The position numbers and the translations under genes were made by a program. The notes beneath the pieces were generated by a model. That model made no database searches. It saw only the letters and a list, made by a program, of their open reading frames with translations, and had not been told where the DNA came from. DNA of 64,000 nucleotides, taken from NCBI RefSeq assembly GCF_000372725.1, contig NW_005200881.1, positions 583,191-647,190 on the forward strand, given 5' to 3'. Source of the stretch: Emiliania huxleyi CCMP1516 (taxonomy: Eukaryota > Haptophyta > Isochrysidales > Noelaerhabdaceae). Positions 16,355-26,167 of the stretch are shown here, in pieces. Numbering within the stretch: position 1 is the first letter of the stretch; every line of letters starts with the position of its first letter.

Positions 16355-17263
16355 ATGCTCACCACAGCAATCTTCAGCGCGCGCCCAGCAACGCCCGCGC
16401 TCGCCTCGAGCGCACGGCTCGCTGCTGTCGCCGTCGCCTCGTATTCAGATCTCGCTCACCCACGTCAAACCTCCCGCTCTGCCGCCTCGTGCGGTCGCCG
16501 TGCTGCCCTCCTCTCGCTGCTGCTGCTATCAGCGCCGACGCGCCCGGCGGGCGCGAGCAGCCCGGCGTCGTTTGCTCAGATGGCTCAGGCCGCCTTTGCA
16601 GCCTTCGAGCGCGCCGATTACCTCGAGAGCGAGCGGCTCTGGCGCGCGGCCACGGAGCAGCACCCAAAGGAGGGCCTGGGGTGGGCCAACCTCGCGGTCG
16701 CGCTCATCATCAACGCCTCCGACAAGATGACGCTCGGCGTGCTTCCCACCGGCGAGCCGCTGCAGAGGCTCGAGGAGGCGCTCTCCGCGACCGAGCGAGC
16801 GGAGGCGCTCGGCGCCGCCGACGGCATTCTCCTCAACTCGCGCGGCAACGCGCTAGGTCTGCTGCAGCGGTGGGGGGAGGCGCGTGCCGCGTACGCCGCG
16901 GCTACGACGCTCTCGCCGCGCGACTTTGAGTCGATTCCGCGCTCGAATGAGGCGCTTGCGCTCATGCAGCTCGAGGAGCCCGCGCAGGCTGAGGCGCTGG
17001 TGAGGCGGATCATGCGGAGGGATCCGAACTTTGTCGACGCGTTCGCCCTGCTGGCGGCAGTGCGCTGGATGCAGGGCGACCCGGGTGGGACGGCCAGAGC
17101 CATCGCCCAGCTGTGCGGCGGCGGCGACGGCAGGATGTGGTGCGCGCGCTACTCGACCGAGCAGGTGGTGCTCGGGCGCTGGACGCCGCGCGCGGTGGAG
17201 GCGTACCGCGAGCTGCTCAAGGAGAAGAGCGTCCAGCTCGAGCTGAAGAATGGACTGATCTGA
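16355..17263 (+). CDS. TPR protein, probably thylakoid lumen
   Basis: 302 residues, no intron. The N-terminus is bipartite: a first hydrophobic/Ser-Ala-rich transit region (MLTTAIFSARPATPALASSA) and a second, twin-arginine-like signal, CGRRAALLSLLLLSAPTRPAGAS, ending near residue 70. This pattern targets proteins to the thylakoid lumen through the Tat pathway. The mature part consists of tetratricopeptide-like helical pairs: AAFERADYLESERLWRAATE, GWANLAVALIINASDK, NSRGNALGLLQRWGEARAAY and SNEALALMQLEEPAQAEALV. TPR proteins of this kind assist photosystem assembly; the exact role is unknown. The ATG at 16355 follows a MITE by 73 bp and a repeat-C copy by 325 bp. 17264-17689, between this gene and the convergent LHC gene, holds no gene. 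Confidence 0.82.
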   Translation: MLTTAIFSARPATPALASSARLAAVAVASYSDLAHPRQTSRSAASCGRRAALLSLLLLSAPTRPAGASSPASFAQMAQAAFAAFERADYLESERLWRAATEQHPKEGLGWANLAVALIINASDKMTLGVLPTGEPLQRLEEALSATERAEALGAADGILLNSRGNALGLLQRWGEARAAYAAATTLSPRDFESIPRSNEALALMQLEEPAQAEALVRRIMRRDPNFVDAFALLAAVRWMQGDPGGTARAIAQLCGGGDGRMWCARYSTEQVVLGRWTPRAVEAYRELLKEKSVQLELKNGLI

Positions 17264-17689
17264 GGTCTCAGTTGTGAGTGGTGAGCCGACATACTGTACC
17301 GCAAAGTGTACCGCAAGCGCGTGGGCGCGGTGTGTCGGGTGTGGCGCCGTGGGCGGGCCCGCCGTGGCGGCGGGACGCCGGTCGCCGCCACAGCTCGCCA
17401 CGAGCACGCAGCGACAAAAAGTTGACTGTCCCGGGGGCGCCCGGCCGGGTGCACCTCGCCCTCGGCGCTCGGGGCGGACAGCACTGTTCAGCACGCGATT
17501 TTTTTAACGACGCGAGAGCGCTGTACACATATGATAACAGAGCTATCATCCGAGGCTCGGCTCACGGCTCTCGGCTGTCGGCAGCTCAGTCCTCTGTGGC
17601 GAGATACGAGCGCACGGAGACAGCCCACGGCCCGTCACTGGCCCGCGCGGTGCGAGCGCGCCCGAGGGGAGCGCGGGGCGCCTCTCTCC

Positions 17690-18768
17690 CTAGAAGGCGC
17701 CGCGGATCGCGCCGAAGAGCGAGGCGATGCCGTGGTAGACGGGCGTCGCGAAAAAGATGGGCGACTGGTCGACGACGGCGGTGTGCCAGACGGCCTCCTG
17801 CAGCGCGAAGCCGGTGATGGCAAGCATCGCCACGCGCCCGTGCGTGATCTCGGCCGTGTCGATGTTGGCCTTGACGTTTGCCAGCAGCTCCATCCGCTCC
17901 GCCTCGCTCGCAGGCGCCACATCCGAGCGCTCCACCTGCGCAAGCAGAGGCAGGGCGGGCTCGGCAACAGAGGCAGAACAAGCGGGCGTGGCGGTGAGGA
18001 GGAGGACGCGCGGTGCGGAGGGGGGGGCGCGCGCCCAGAACTTGGCGATCGCGCCGCGGAGGTCGAGCGGGTCGAAGCCGTAGTCGCCCGGCGAGTAGTT
18101 CCACGCCTTGTCCGCACTCTGCCAGCCCTCAAACTGCTCCTTCACGGTGGCGCTCTCGAGCAGCGCCGCGACGCCAACGGCTGCACGAGGGCGGGCGAGG
18201 AGGCGCGTTGCGGCGGCGGGGGGGCACGCGGCAGGGCCACGCGGGAGGAGGAGCTGCCACCTGCGAGCCAAAAGGCGCCGCCGAACTGGCCGAGGCCTCC
18301 GTTCAGGACGGATGGCGCGCGGCCGTCCGTGAGGTCGAGCATCGACTGGGCGCCGAGGAGATACGCCGCCGGCTCGTGCAGCAGCTCCGACCCCACCCAG
18401 CCGGCCACGCCGAGCATCGCCAGCCGCCCGTGCTTGATCTCCGCCTCGCGGTACGCAAGCAGGTGCGCCTCCGTCTCGGCGAGGTTCAGCGGGTCAAAGC
18501 CGACGTCGCCCGGCAGCTTGAGCGAGTTGAAGACCGAAAGGTCGGCTCCCGGCGCGTCGCCCCACGTGCGCGCCTCCTTGGCCCGCAGGGTCGCGCCGAG
18601 CCACTCGAGCGAGGCGTCGACGTCCGCAGCATGCGCGTCGATGAGCCGCTTCTTCGAGGCGACCATCTCGTCAAAGGTGGGCGGCTCGGCGGGCATAACG
18701 GGCGCGCCGGCACGCATCGCCACCGCGGGCGCGTGGAGCGACAGTGGTGAGATGGGAGCGAGAACCAT
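17690..18768 (-). CDS. Fucoxanthin chlorophyll a/c-type light-harvesting protein
   Basis: Thylakoid antenna protein of the LHC superfamily. Three exons: 18768-18261, 18180-18035, 17935-17690. Exon 1 has [20 protein letters not shown] and the helix-A motif [17 protein letters not shown]. Exon 2 gives [20 protein letters not shown] and a second [11 protein letters not shown]. Exon 3 carries helix [21 protein letters not shown], and ends GAIRGAF. The ExxHGR chlorophyll-binding signatures are intact in helices A and C. The first intron (80 bp) is GT-AG; the second (99 bp, 17936-18034) is GC-AG and a multiple of three without a stop, so naive translation retains it as Ala/Pro-rich junk. The N-terminus ([18 protein letters not shown]) is short for a bipartite plastid signal, so an upstream exon may be missing. 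Confidence 0.9.
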
Positions 18769-19295
18769 CGCGCCGACCCCTGGGAGTGCACCAGGTTGGC
18801 CTCTGGATTGAGCTCGACCTCGAGGTCGGCGGAGAATGTGCCCGCGCGCCCGACCTCGCGGACGAGCCGGGCGCTCAGGACTTGGAGTCCCTCAGCGCGC
18901 ATCTCGACGGCGAGGCTGTAATCGTCCAAGTGGAGCGCTGTGCGTGACCCCGCACGAAGGTGGCGAGTGCGCCGGCAGAAGAGGGCGTGAATCGCCCGTG
19001 CGTCTACCGGCGGCTGCAGGTCCATGTAGTTGCTGACCGGATGGTGCACACGCAACAGCGCCAGCCAGACCGTGTCGAGCGCCTGCTTCCAAATCTTGTT
19101 CACTCCCGCTATTTGGTGCGCGTCTTCAGGGGAGCCAAGCTCTGCCACGCGGATGATCATGTCGAGAGAGAGCAGGTATGCCATTGAGAGCGGCAGCAGT
19201 CGTGAGCGGCAGTCGCGAGCCGGCGGCCAGTCGTGAGCGGCCAAAATCATCGCGCACTGTTTTTCTTCCAAATTTGCTGGACAGTCAAGGGCCAT
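18769..19295 (-). pseudogene. F-box-like reading frame, 3' end lost at the LHC start
   Basis: From ATG 19295 the frame reads MALDCPANLEEKQCAMILAA and continues with LLPLSMAYLLSLDMIIRVAE, IAGVNKIWKQALDTVWLALL (F-box-type helices with the KIWKQ position often seen as CKSW) and [20 protein letters not shown], a strand-rich segment resembling the region after the F-box in haptophyte F-box proteins. The recognisable part ends at [11 protein letters not shown], about 15 bp before the LHC ATG on the same strand; beyond that the frame only shadows LHC. It is therefore either a 3'-truncated gene or spliced to something not visible. Calling it a pseudogene is an inference. Confidence 0.45.
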
Positions 19296-19416
19296 GGCTG
19301 CGCTGGCGTAATGTGCCGACGAGAATGGCGACACATTGCCGACAAAAACACCTGCTTTGTTTTCAACCAGCACGCTCACCTGCTTTACCGTTAGCTCATG
19401 CCTCAAGCCTCAAGCG

Positions 19417-22137
19417 TCAAGGCCCCGCCAGCTCCACCTCAAAAGGGAACGGCCCTCCTGTTCCATTCCTCTCCCACCACTCCTCCGGGTCGCCGCCCTC
19501 CTTTCCAAGCACGCGGCGGAGGCCCTCCAGCACCGCGGCCCGATGCGACGCCGGCACCACCACCGCCCCCGGCGCAGCAGCCTCGCGCTGCCTGCGCTCC
19601 GCGCGGTGGTGCCGCGCAATCTCTGAACCGACGCTGTCGGCGTCCGCAACCCAATTGCGCTTGGATCCCGACCCGGCGCTGCCGAACGTCGCTGCTGTCG
19701 GGGCGGTAACGAACGAGCCGCCGCTGCCTGCCGCGCCGCCGCTGTGCAGCACCACGCCGTGCGGGATGCACCCGGCCTCGCCGCCCGGCCTCGCCGCCGG
19801 CTGCTCCATGCGGGCCTCGTCTCCCCGCGCCGCCGCTTCCTGGCGGCGGCAATCCTCCGCATCTGCCCCTCCCTTCGCCTCCCACGCCTTCCTCATTAGT
19901 TCGACGTTGTTTCGCCGCGGCGGCACGAGGGGCTGCTCCGGCTCGACGGGTCCTGCACCGCCCTCGTCGGCACCGCCCGGCGCCGGCAACACTGGGCCCA
20001 GCCCCACGTCGCGCAGCTGGTCAAACGACGCCACGTACTCGACGGGCGCGGCCTCGTCCGCCGTCAGCTCCTCCGGCTCGGGGAGGCGAGGCAGCACGCC
20101 GGCGGCGGAGCTGCCGCCGTTGGAGCCGCCCTCGGCGGTCGGCAGCGCCTTGAGCCGCAACCAGCTCCTCGCGCCGCCGCCTTCCCACGCGGTGTGGCCG
20201 AGGACGAGCATGGCCCGCGGGGTTAGCTCCGACCGCAGCCACACCACGTCGCCCGCCGCAAAGGGTACCCTCCCGAGCGTGTTGCGTGCCGGAGGCGGCG
20301 CGGCCGCGGCTCCTGTAGGGGGGGGGGGGAGGCGCGGTCGTCAGCAGGGGCGAGCGCCTCCTCGCACCCACGGCGGGGAGACGGGCGCGCGCCTGCCGGC
20401 TCCTCTCCGTCGCTCGCGTAGGCCTCGCCTCCCACGCCCGTCAGCGCCCGCATCTCGGCCGCGAGCTCGAGCGACTGCTCCTTGCTGACCGCGCCAGAGT
20501 GGAGGAGCTGGCGGATGCTCTCCGCGGGCGGCCGCCAAACATTCTCGTCACAATACCACGAGAGGGCACGGAGCAGGGTCTCCCGCTGCGAGGCGTGCCC
20601 CGCCGCCTCCATCGCCAGCCACGCGTCGCGGAAGCCGTTGTGCAGTGCGGTCACCGCATCCTCCTCGAGGAGGAAGGGCTCGCCCGACGGCTGGGGCTGG
20701 AGGCGGAAGTGGCGGGTCGTCCTGCAGCCGCGATCCCCCCGGAGGGGCCACGTCTCCTCGAGGATGAGGTGCGGCTGGTGCGGGCTCGCCCCCCCAGGCA
20801 GCCGGCCGGGGCGCAGAAACACCACGCGGCCGACCTGCAGCGTGGCGGTGCGAGGCTTCTTGCGCGGTTTGGCTCGCAATGCGTCGGCGCCGAGGCTCGG
20901 GGCCGCTCCCCAGGACGGCGCGCTGCTGCTGCTGCCGCGGGGCGGCCTGATGCTGTACTTCTTATTGCGGTCGTCCAGCCGCACGTGGAGGGCGACGAGC
21001 TCCTCCTTGATCCGGTCCGCCTGTGCGGATGTGTCGTGGACATGTCATGGACGCGTCATAGATGGGCGGAGGCTCGATGATAGGGAGATGTCATCGAGCC
21101 TCCGCCCACTCGCGCCGCGAGCGGAGCGCGTCCCGCCGCTCGAGCAGCTCGAGGACCCGCAGCAGGGTTGGGTCGGCTCCCACTGCCCCCCCGCCACCGC
21201 CTCCGCCGCTGCCCGCTCCCTCGCACCCGCCGCTGCCCGCCCCCTCGCGCCCGCCCGGACCGCTCCCACTCGCGCCGTCGCGGGAGGGCGGAGCGCCGCT
21301 GCCGCGGTCGCGCTCGGGCTGTGCGTCGCCGCCGAGCCGAGCTGGCTTCGACGCCGCCTGGTCACCGTGGCCCCGCCGTCTGTGGCCGACGGCGAGCCTG
21401 CTCGGGTCCCGCCTCTCCTAGGGCGGCGCGGGCAAGCACTTAGAGAGAGGTGGGGGGGTTGTGGAATGGGGGGCGCGCCGGCGCGCCTGGTCGAGGAGCC
21501 GCTGCAGCATGGCCTTGGCCTCGCCGTCCGTCAGCTCCTTCCGGACGAGGGGCGTGATCTGGCAGATCCGCACCGTCCAGTGCCTGCGGGCGTCGGACAG
21601 CGGGCGCGAGACGGGGTGCAGCACGTCCATGTTGCAGCAGGCGAGGTCGGGCGAGGTGTCGAGCTCGACCTCCCGGCCGCGGTACGTCTTGAGCTGCTTC
21701 CTCCGGCCGAGCAGCCGCGTGTCCCACAGCGTGCGCGTCGCGTACACGTGCGGCGACACAATCGCCTCAAACAGCCAGCCGCTCGGGCCGCGCTCGCCAA
21801 AGATGGCCAAGAGGAGCGCGTCGCTCAGATCGGACAAGGAGGGGTACGTGCGCGACTCTCGCAGCGCGCGCCGCACCCGCTGAACCGCCTCGTCGCCCAG
21901 CCGCTCGGCGAGCACGCCGACGGGGTCGAGCTCGATCACGCGGGAGGTGCCCAGCACAAAGAGGTCGTAGTCGACGACCTCGACGATGGCGAGGGGCCGC
22001 GAGCCCTCCGCCGGCGGGGCGGGGTCGAGCGACCAGCAGGGGTCGGTCGCGTCCGAGGGGAGCCGCCCGGGCGGGTGGGCGCGCCAGCCAGGCGGCTCGG
22101 GGAGGTAGGTGTAGACGGAGGCGGAGGGCCGCACCAT
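19417..22137 (-). CDS. Unrecognised 835-aa protein, four exons
   Basis: Exons 22137-21487, 21417-21106, 21020-20372 and 20312-19417 sum to 2508 nt with every junction in frame, strong evidence for a real gene. Introns are 69 (GC-AG), 85 (GC-AG) and 59 bp (GT-AG, poly-C tract before TACAG). Exon 1 starts MVRPSASVYTYLPEPPGW and contains LAIVEVVDYDLFVLGTSRVI and FEAIVSPHVYATRTLWDTRL. Exon 2 is Gly/Ser-rich with one helix, DPTLLRVLELLERRDALRSR. Exon 3 has ADRIKEELVALHVRLDDRNK, TATLQVGRVVFLRPGRL and LRALSWYCDENVWRPPAESI. Exon 4 opens VPFAAGDVVWLRSELTPRAM, and its frame reaches PFPFEVELAGP. No signal peptide or membrane segment. I do not recognise a family; the repeated strand-rich GDVV/GRVV segments could be chromatin-reader-like folds (weak inference). 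An in-frame ATG at 22164 is an alternative start. Confidence 0.72.
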
Positions 22138-22164
22138 GGGCCGACGTGTTTCTTTCCGAGCCAA

Positions 22165-23918
22165 AAAGAGTTGACCCTCCGGGGCGGCCCCGCCCCTGGG
22201 GGCAGGTTTGGTTCAAGGCAGGCAGCGAGCCGAAGCTCACACGCTGCGTGTGACACGGCGGACGAAAAGGAAACAGAGGCTTGCTAGGAAAGCTGACACA
22301 GACGATACTCGAGAGCCCTTTTTTCGAGTGGTAGAGAGATGGAGCTGCGCGACACTATCAAGCCATCTCCTCCCGTCTACGTGCTGCAGCAATCGTCCTG
22401 ATGCAACCGGTGTGAATACGGACAAAGAAGAGTCGGGACGGAAATATTTACCTATGAACACACCAGTGTTGTGCCAGTGAGGGAGGGCGAGACGATCGGA
22501 GGGGTCCCGTACCATGCGGAATCGACCCTATCAAGTGCTCAAGTGCTCAAGTAAGAGGAAAGAAACCTCGCGCTGATGACTCGGCTGCCGCTCGCCTGGC
22601 GGAGCAGGACTCGAAGGAATGCTTGGCAAATGGATGGTGGGTCATATGTGCACATACCGCATTTTAGGTGCTGAACCGCTTCGTGCACCCCAACCAGTCT
22701 CCCACGATGCAACTTTGTCGGAAGGCCCCCGCACGGGGGGTCCCGGCCGACGTCATGCGCGTCTGGACACGGCCCTCCGTACACGGAAACAGGGTACCGG
22801 AGGCATTCCCGAACTCAAAACAGGGTACCAAGGGCAGATATGAGCTCAGCTCAGTGAGATCTAGCAGCACATACCCTCGGTACCCAGAATAGTCCAGTCT
22901 GAAAAAAGTCGGTCCGACCTCGCGGAGCCGTCTGGCTGTCTGCAGAGCCCCCGCGGCGCGCGGCACGCCTGGTCCTCTCGCGGCGACGAGGAGGGAGCGA
23001 GCGCCAAGAGCAGCGTCAATCCTGTGTGCGAGGGGGAGGAAAGACACTTATGCTCGTAGGTCAGGGAGGCGTAGATGGCCGGGATCAACCACCTGCACTC
23101 GGATGAGCCGCAGCCTAATCTCCGCCGTCGCTGCAGCAAGCAGCAGCTTGCCAAAGCGCAAAGGAGCCGCCAGCGTGGAGTATAGATGCCAAAGCCCTGC
23201 TCCATGGTGTTCGCCACCGATACGCGAGCCCCACTTTTCTTGCTGCGCACTCTCATCTATTTTGTGGACGGGACGTAGCCTTCTGGCACGGGCAAGACCT
23301 CGGCTGGCACGTAGGAGGTTGAGGTCCGGGCTCCCCTAGTCCCATGTTGACGACACCAGTAGACAGCTCCTTGCCGAGCATTGTCCATTGATGTGCAGAG
23401 GGCCTGGTAGATGACTGGACCAAAGCACTGCACACCGGAACCAAACACTGCATGCACTTGCTCTCTTCCGGCCCCGCTGTGCTCTTGGAATGCAGCGTTG
23501 CACGGCACAGGCAGTGCGGCAAACGGTGATGCTCGGTCATCATCGCCTCCGTGCTTGTCCCTGCAGCCATACTGCGTCAGTTAGTGGCTAGGGATCCTTT
23601 TCCGGGAGTGAACCAGCGCGAGTGACTAGCCGAGAGGAGAAGAAGCGCGCCCACAGCGCGAGAGGCGGTTTCACAGTCGAAGAGTCGGTACCTCCGAACA
23701 AGCTACCACGCGCCTTCTCAGTGAGGCTTCACCGTCAGGCTCCAACCTCCAAGCCACCAGACAACGAGAAAAACCACCCACCACCATCCCTCTGACACCA
23801 CCGAGGCTCTCGGAGGGGACGGGAGCTCCAAAGAAGAGCACCGCGCCCCTCCTCCAAGGCACATATGTCCCAAAAGAAGGGCATGAGAGCCAAGGTAGGA
23901 AAGAGCGGAGTTCACACT
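22165..23918. other. Region without a supported gene; contains repeat A (copy 3) at 22453-22551
   Basis: Repeat A's 3' half (GAACACACCAGTG through TACCATGCGGAATCGACCC) is present. Several open frames on the minus strand (for example PTFFRLDYSGYRGYVLLDLT around 22880) look protein-like, but neither a start nor a family is evident. They may be decayed gene pieces. Confidence 0.5.
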
Positions 23919-26135
23919 GGGTTCCGGCTCCTAGCCAGATAGGGGGTCTGTTCCCTACGGTTAGACCCCATGCAATAGGTAGGTAGGTCCGGTTTTGACC
24001 GCCCCAGAGGGCCCCGCAATAGGTAGGTAGGTGGCGGTGGTGTGGAGGGGGTGGGGGGGTAAAAGTAAAAAAACCCAAGAGAGAGTAGTGGGAAGGCGGG
24101 AGAATCCAAAAAAGCCGCGCAAAAAGCCACAAAACCCAGCGAGCCTCCCGTTACGCGATTGCTCGCGATGATGCGTGGCCAGCGCGGGAGCAGGTCGGCG
24201 CCGACGCTGCCAGAACTAAGACGAGACCGCTAGGAAAGGTTTCTTTTTTTAGCTTCGGCGTTACCTCGGCGAGGCGCGGCGGAGCAATGACGGATGAGCT
24301 GAAGGGGAAGGATAGAGGAGCGGGTGACGGTCCCTGCACGGGGCAGGCGAAGGGTTGGTGAGGGAGGGCGCATGCGGGGAGAGGTAGGGGGAAGGAGGGG
24401 AGGAGAGGGGGGGGGAGTAGGTCGGAACCCTACTGCACTGCCTGGAGGTCAGCCCCACGAGGAGGTCAGCCCTGCAGTCTCGCAAGTAGTGAGGCGACAG
24501 GAGAGGGGAGGAGGGAGGAGGTCGAGGCGCAGGAGGGGCGGCGTTGGCCCACGCCGATGGTGTCGAGGCGGAGGGCATATGGGAGGGGAGAGGGGAAAGA
24601 TCAGGCGGCGCACGGCGAGCTCGCCCCTCGGACGAGGGGCAAACTCGATCCCACACAAGGAGGGGNNNNNNNNNNNNNNNNNNNNNNNNNNNNNNNNNNN
24701 NNNNNNNNNNNNNNNNNNNNNNNNNNNNNNNNNNNNNNNNNNNNNNNNNNNNNNNNNNNNNNNNNCCGCCGCTGCCGCGGCGACCAACAGAGACACGAAG
24801 TAACGGGGGTCGGAACCCAACCGATATCTCGTAGCCCCCCCCATTGGGGAGAGCCCGCTCCGTGGTCGCCAACGGCGGCGACTGCGAGGCGAGCAGCGCG
24901 CGCGGACGACGAGAGGCGGGGGCTGGGATTCGCGCGGTGTGGCGCGGCTGAGGGGGGTGCACGCACTCGAGAGGAGGAGCGACAGGGTCGCGCGGTAGGG
25001 TCGCGAGAGCCTGCGGGGGGCCGAGGTGGGAGAAGGCCTGAGTGAGGTAGGGGACGCGGCCCGAGAGACGGGGCGGCTGTGGGGTGGTGGGGCTGTGAGC
25101 ATGCGTGCGCGGCGTCCCTCCGTGTTGAATGTGACAGAGAAACGAGAGATATTCCGTCACAGGGCAGTGGCTCAAAAGAGAGCACCACCGACAGATTCAG
25201 CTGGGAAGTGGCGCGGGGAGCGGTGGGGCACACGCCAGGTGGTAGACTCACTGAGTCGGCCAATTCCTCCTGCAGGCAGGTTGACGGGCCGCGGTCAGCA
25301 TCTACCGCAAGCGTGGGGTCTGGTGAGGGCGATCGTGAGTGAGCCCGCAGGTAGGAGGAAGCGTCAATGACCATTCCTGGCAACCACCGCAGGCTCCCAA
25401 TGTAGCAGGGGTAGCGTGTGAGAGCGCACCGGGTCCACCCGTCGGACGTTTTGAGGCGGCCTCTCCGGCCTATCCAGAAGAAGTTACCGAAGCACGCCCA
25501 GAAAGAAGAATTTACGCGAAGTAGCCGGGTTGACAGGCGGGCGACATTTGACGACGTCGGGGATCACAATGTGACGACCAAAACGATCTCAGGGGCCAGG
25601 GTGAGACAACAGGTCGGGGTGCCACATGGGGCGCACCACAGACAGGCGTATTCTAGAGGGAGAAAAGAAACGGGGAATCAGGGGCCCCGCCACGAGAAGT
25701 GCGTTCTGGGGATCAGAGCGTGCAAGGCGGCTAGGGATGAGGCCACAAAAGAGGCGCGCGAGGCAAGGAGGAGACGCGGGGAACGGAGAGACTGGGACGA
25801 CTGGACACGAGAAGACAGTGTCAGTGTACAGTGAGCCACCACAGGCGTCGTTGGCGCACATACGCTCGCGCGGGAGAGTTTAGCCGCGAACGGGGCCATG
25901 CTCTGACGGGCTCGCGAGCGGCGCGCACCGCGGTACAAGCCGGCGCGCGGCGGGCGCTGGGAGCCTATTCACAGAGGGCTAACGGGTATTTTTTCGCTTC
26001 GCTGCGCGGCCTGGGAATAGGTAGGTAGGTGGGGCACGGAGCCTGGCGATTGGCGCCCGCAATAGGTAGGTAGGCCGGGCGTTTTGGTGCGAGTCATAGC
26101 GCACAGACCCCCTATCTGGCTAGGAGCCGGAACCC
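23919..26135. mobile_element. 2.2-kb DNA transposon bounded by GGGTTCCGGCTCCTAGCCAG inverted ends
   Basis: The left end at 23919 reads GGGTTCCGGCTCCTAGCCAG followed by ATAGGGGGTCTGT; the right end at 26103-26135 is its near-perfect reverse complement (ACAGACCCCCTATCTGGCTA then GGAGCCGGAACCC). Both subterminal regions carry ATAGGTAGGTAGGT motifs. The 235-bp element at 51452-51686 has the same ends and subterminal sequences in opposite orientation, so it looks like an internally deleted derivative. The interior holds the 100-base assembly gap and purine-rich sequence with no recognisable transposase, so autonomy cannot be judged. Target-site duplications were not obvious. Confidence 0.7.
24666..24765. 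other. Assembly gap, 100 N
   Basis: Run of undetermined bases inside the transposon; frames crossing it are not meaningful. Confidence 1.
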
Positions 26136-26167
26136 TGTAGGACTGGAGGACGGAGCTCACTCTTGCC

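Noticed and set aside
17531-18811. 426-codon plus-strand frame opposite the LHC gene
   Set aside because: Antisense shadow; the minus strand carries intact LHC helices and splice signals.
24261-25175. Frames crossing the N gap in the transposon
   Set aside because: They depend on undetermined bases and show only Pro/Ser-rich low complexity on both strands.
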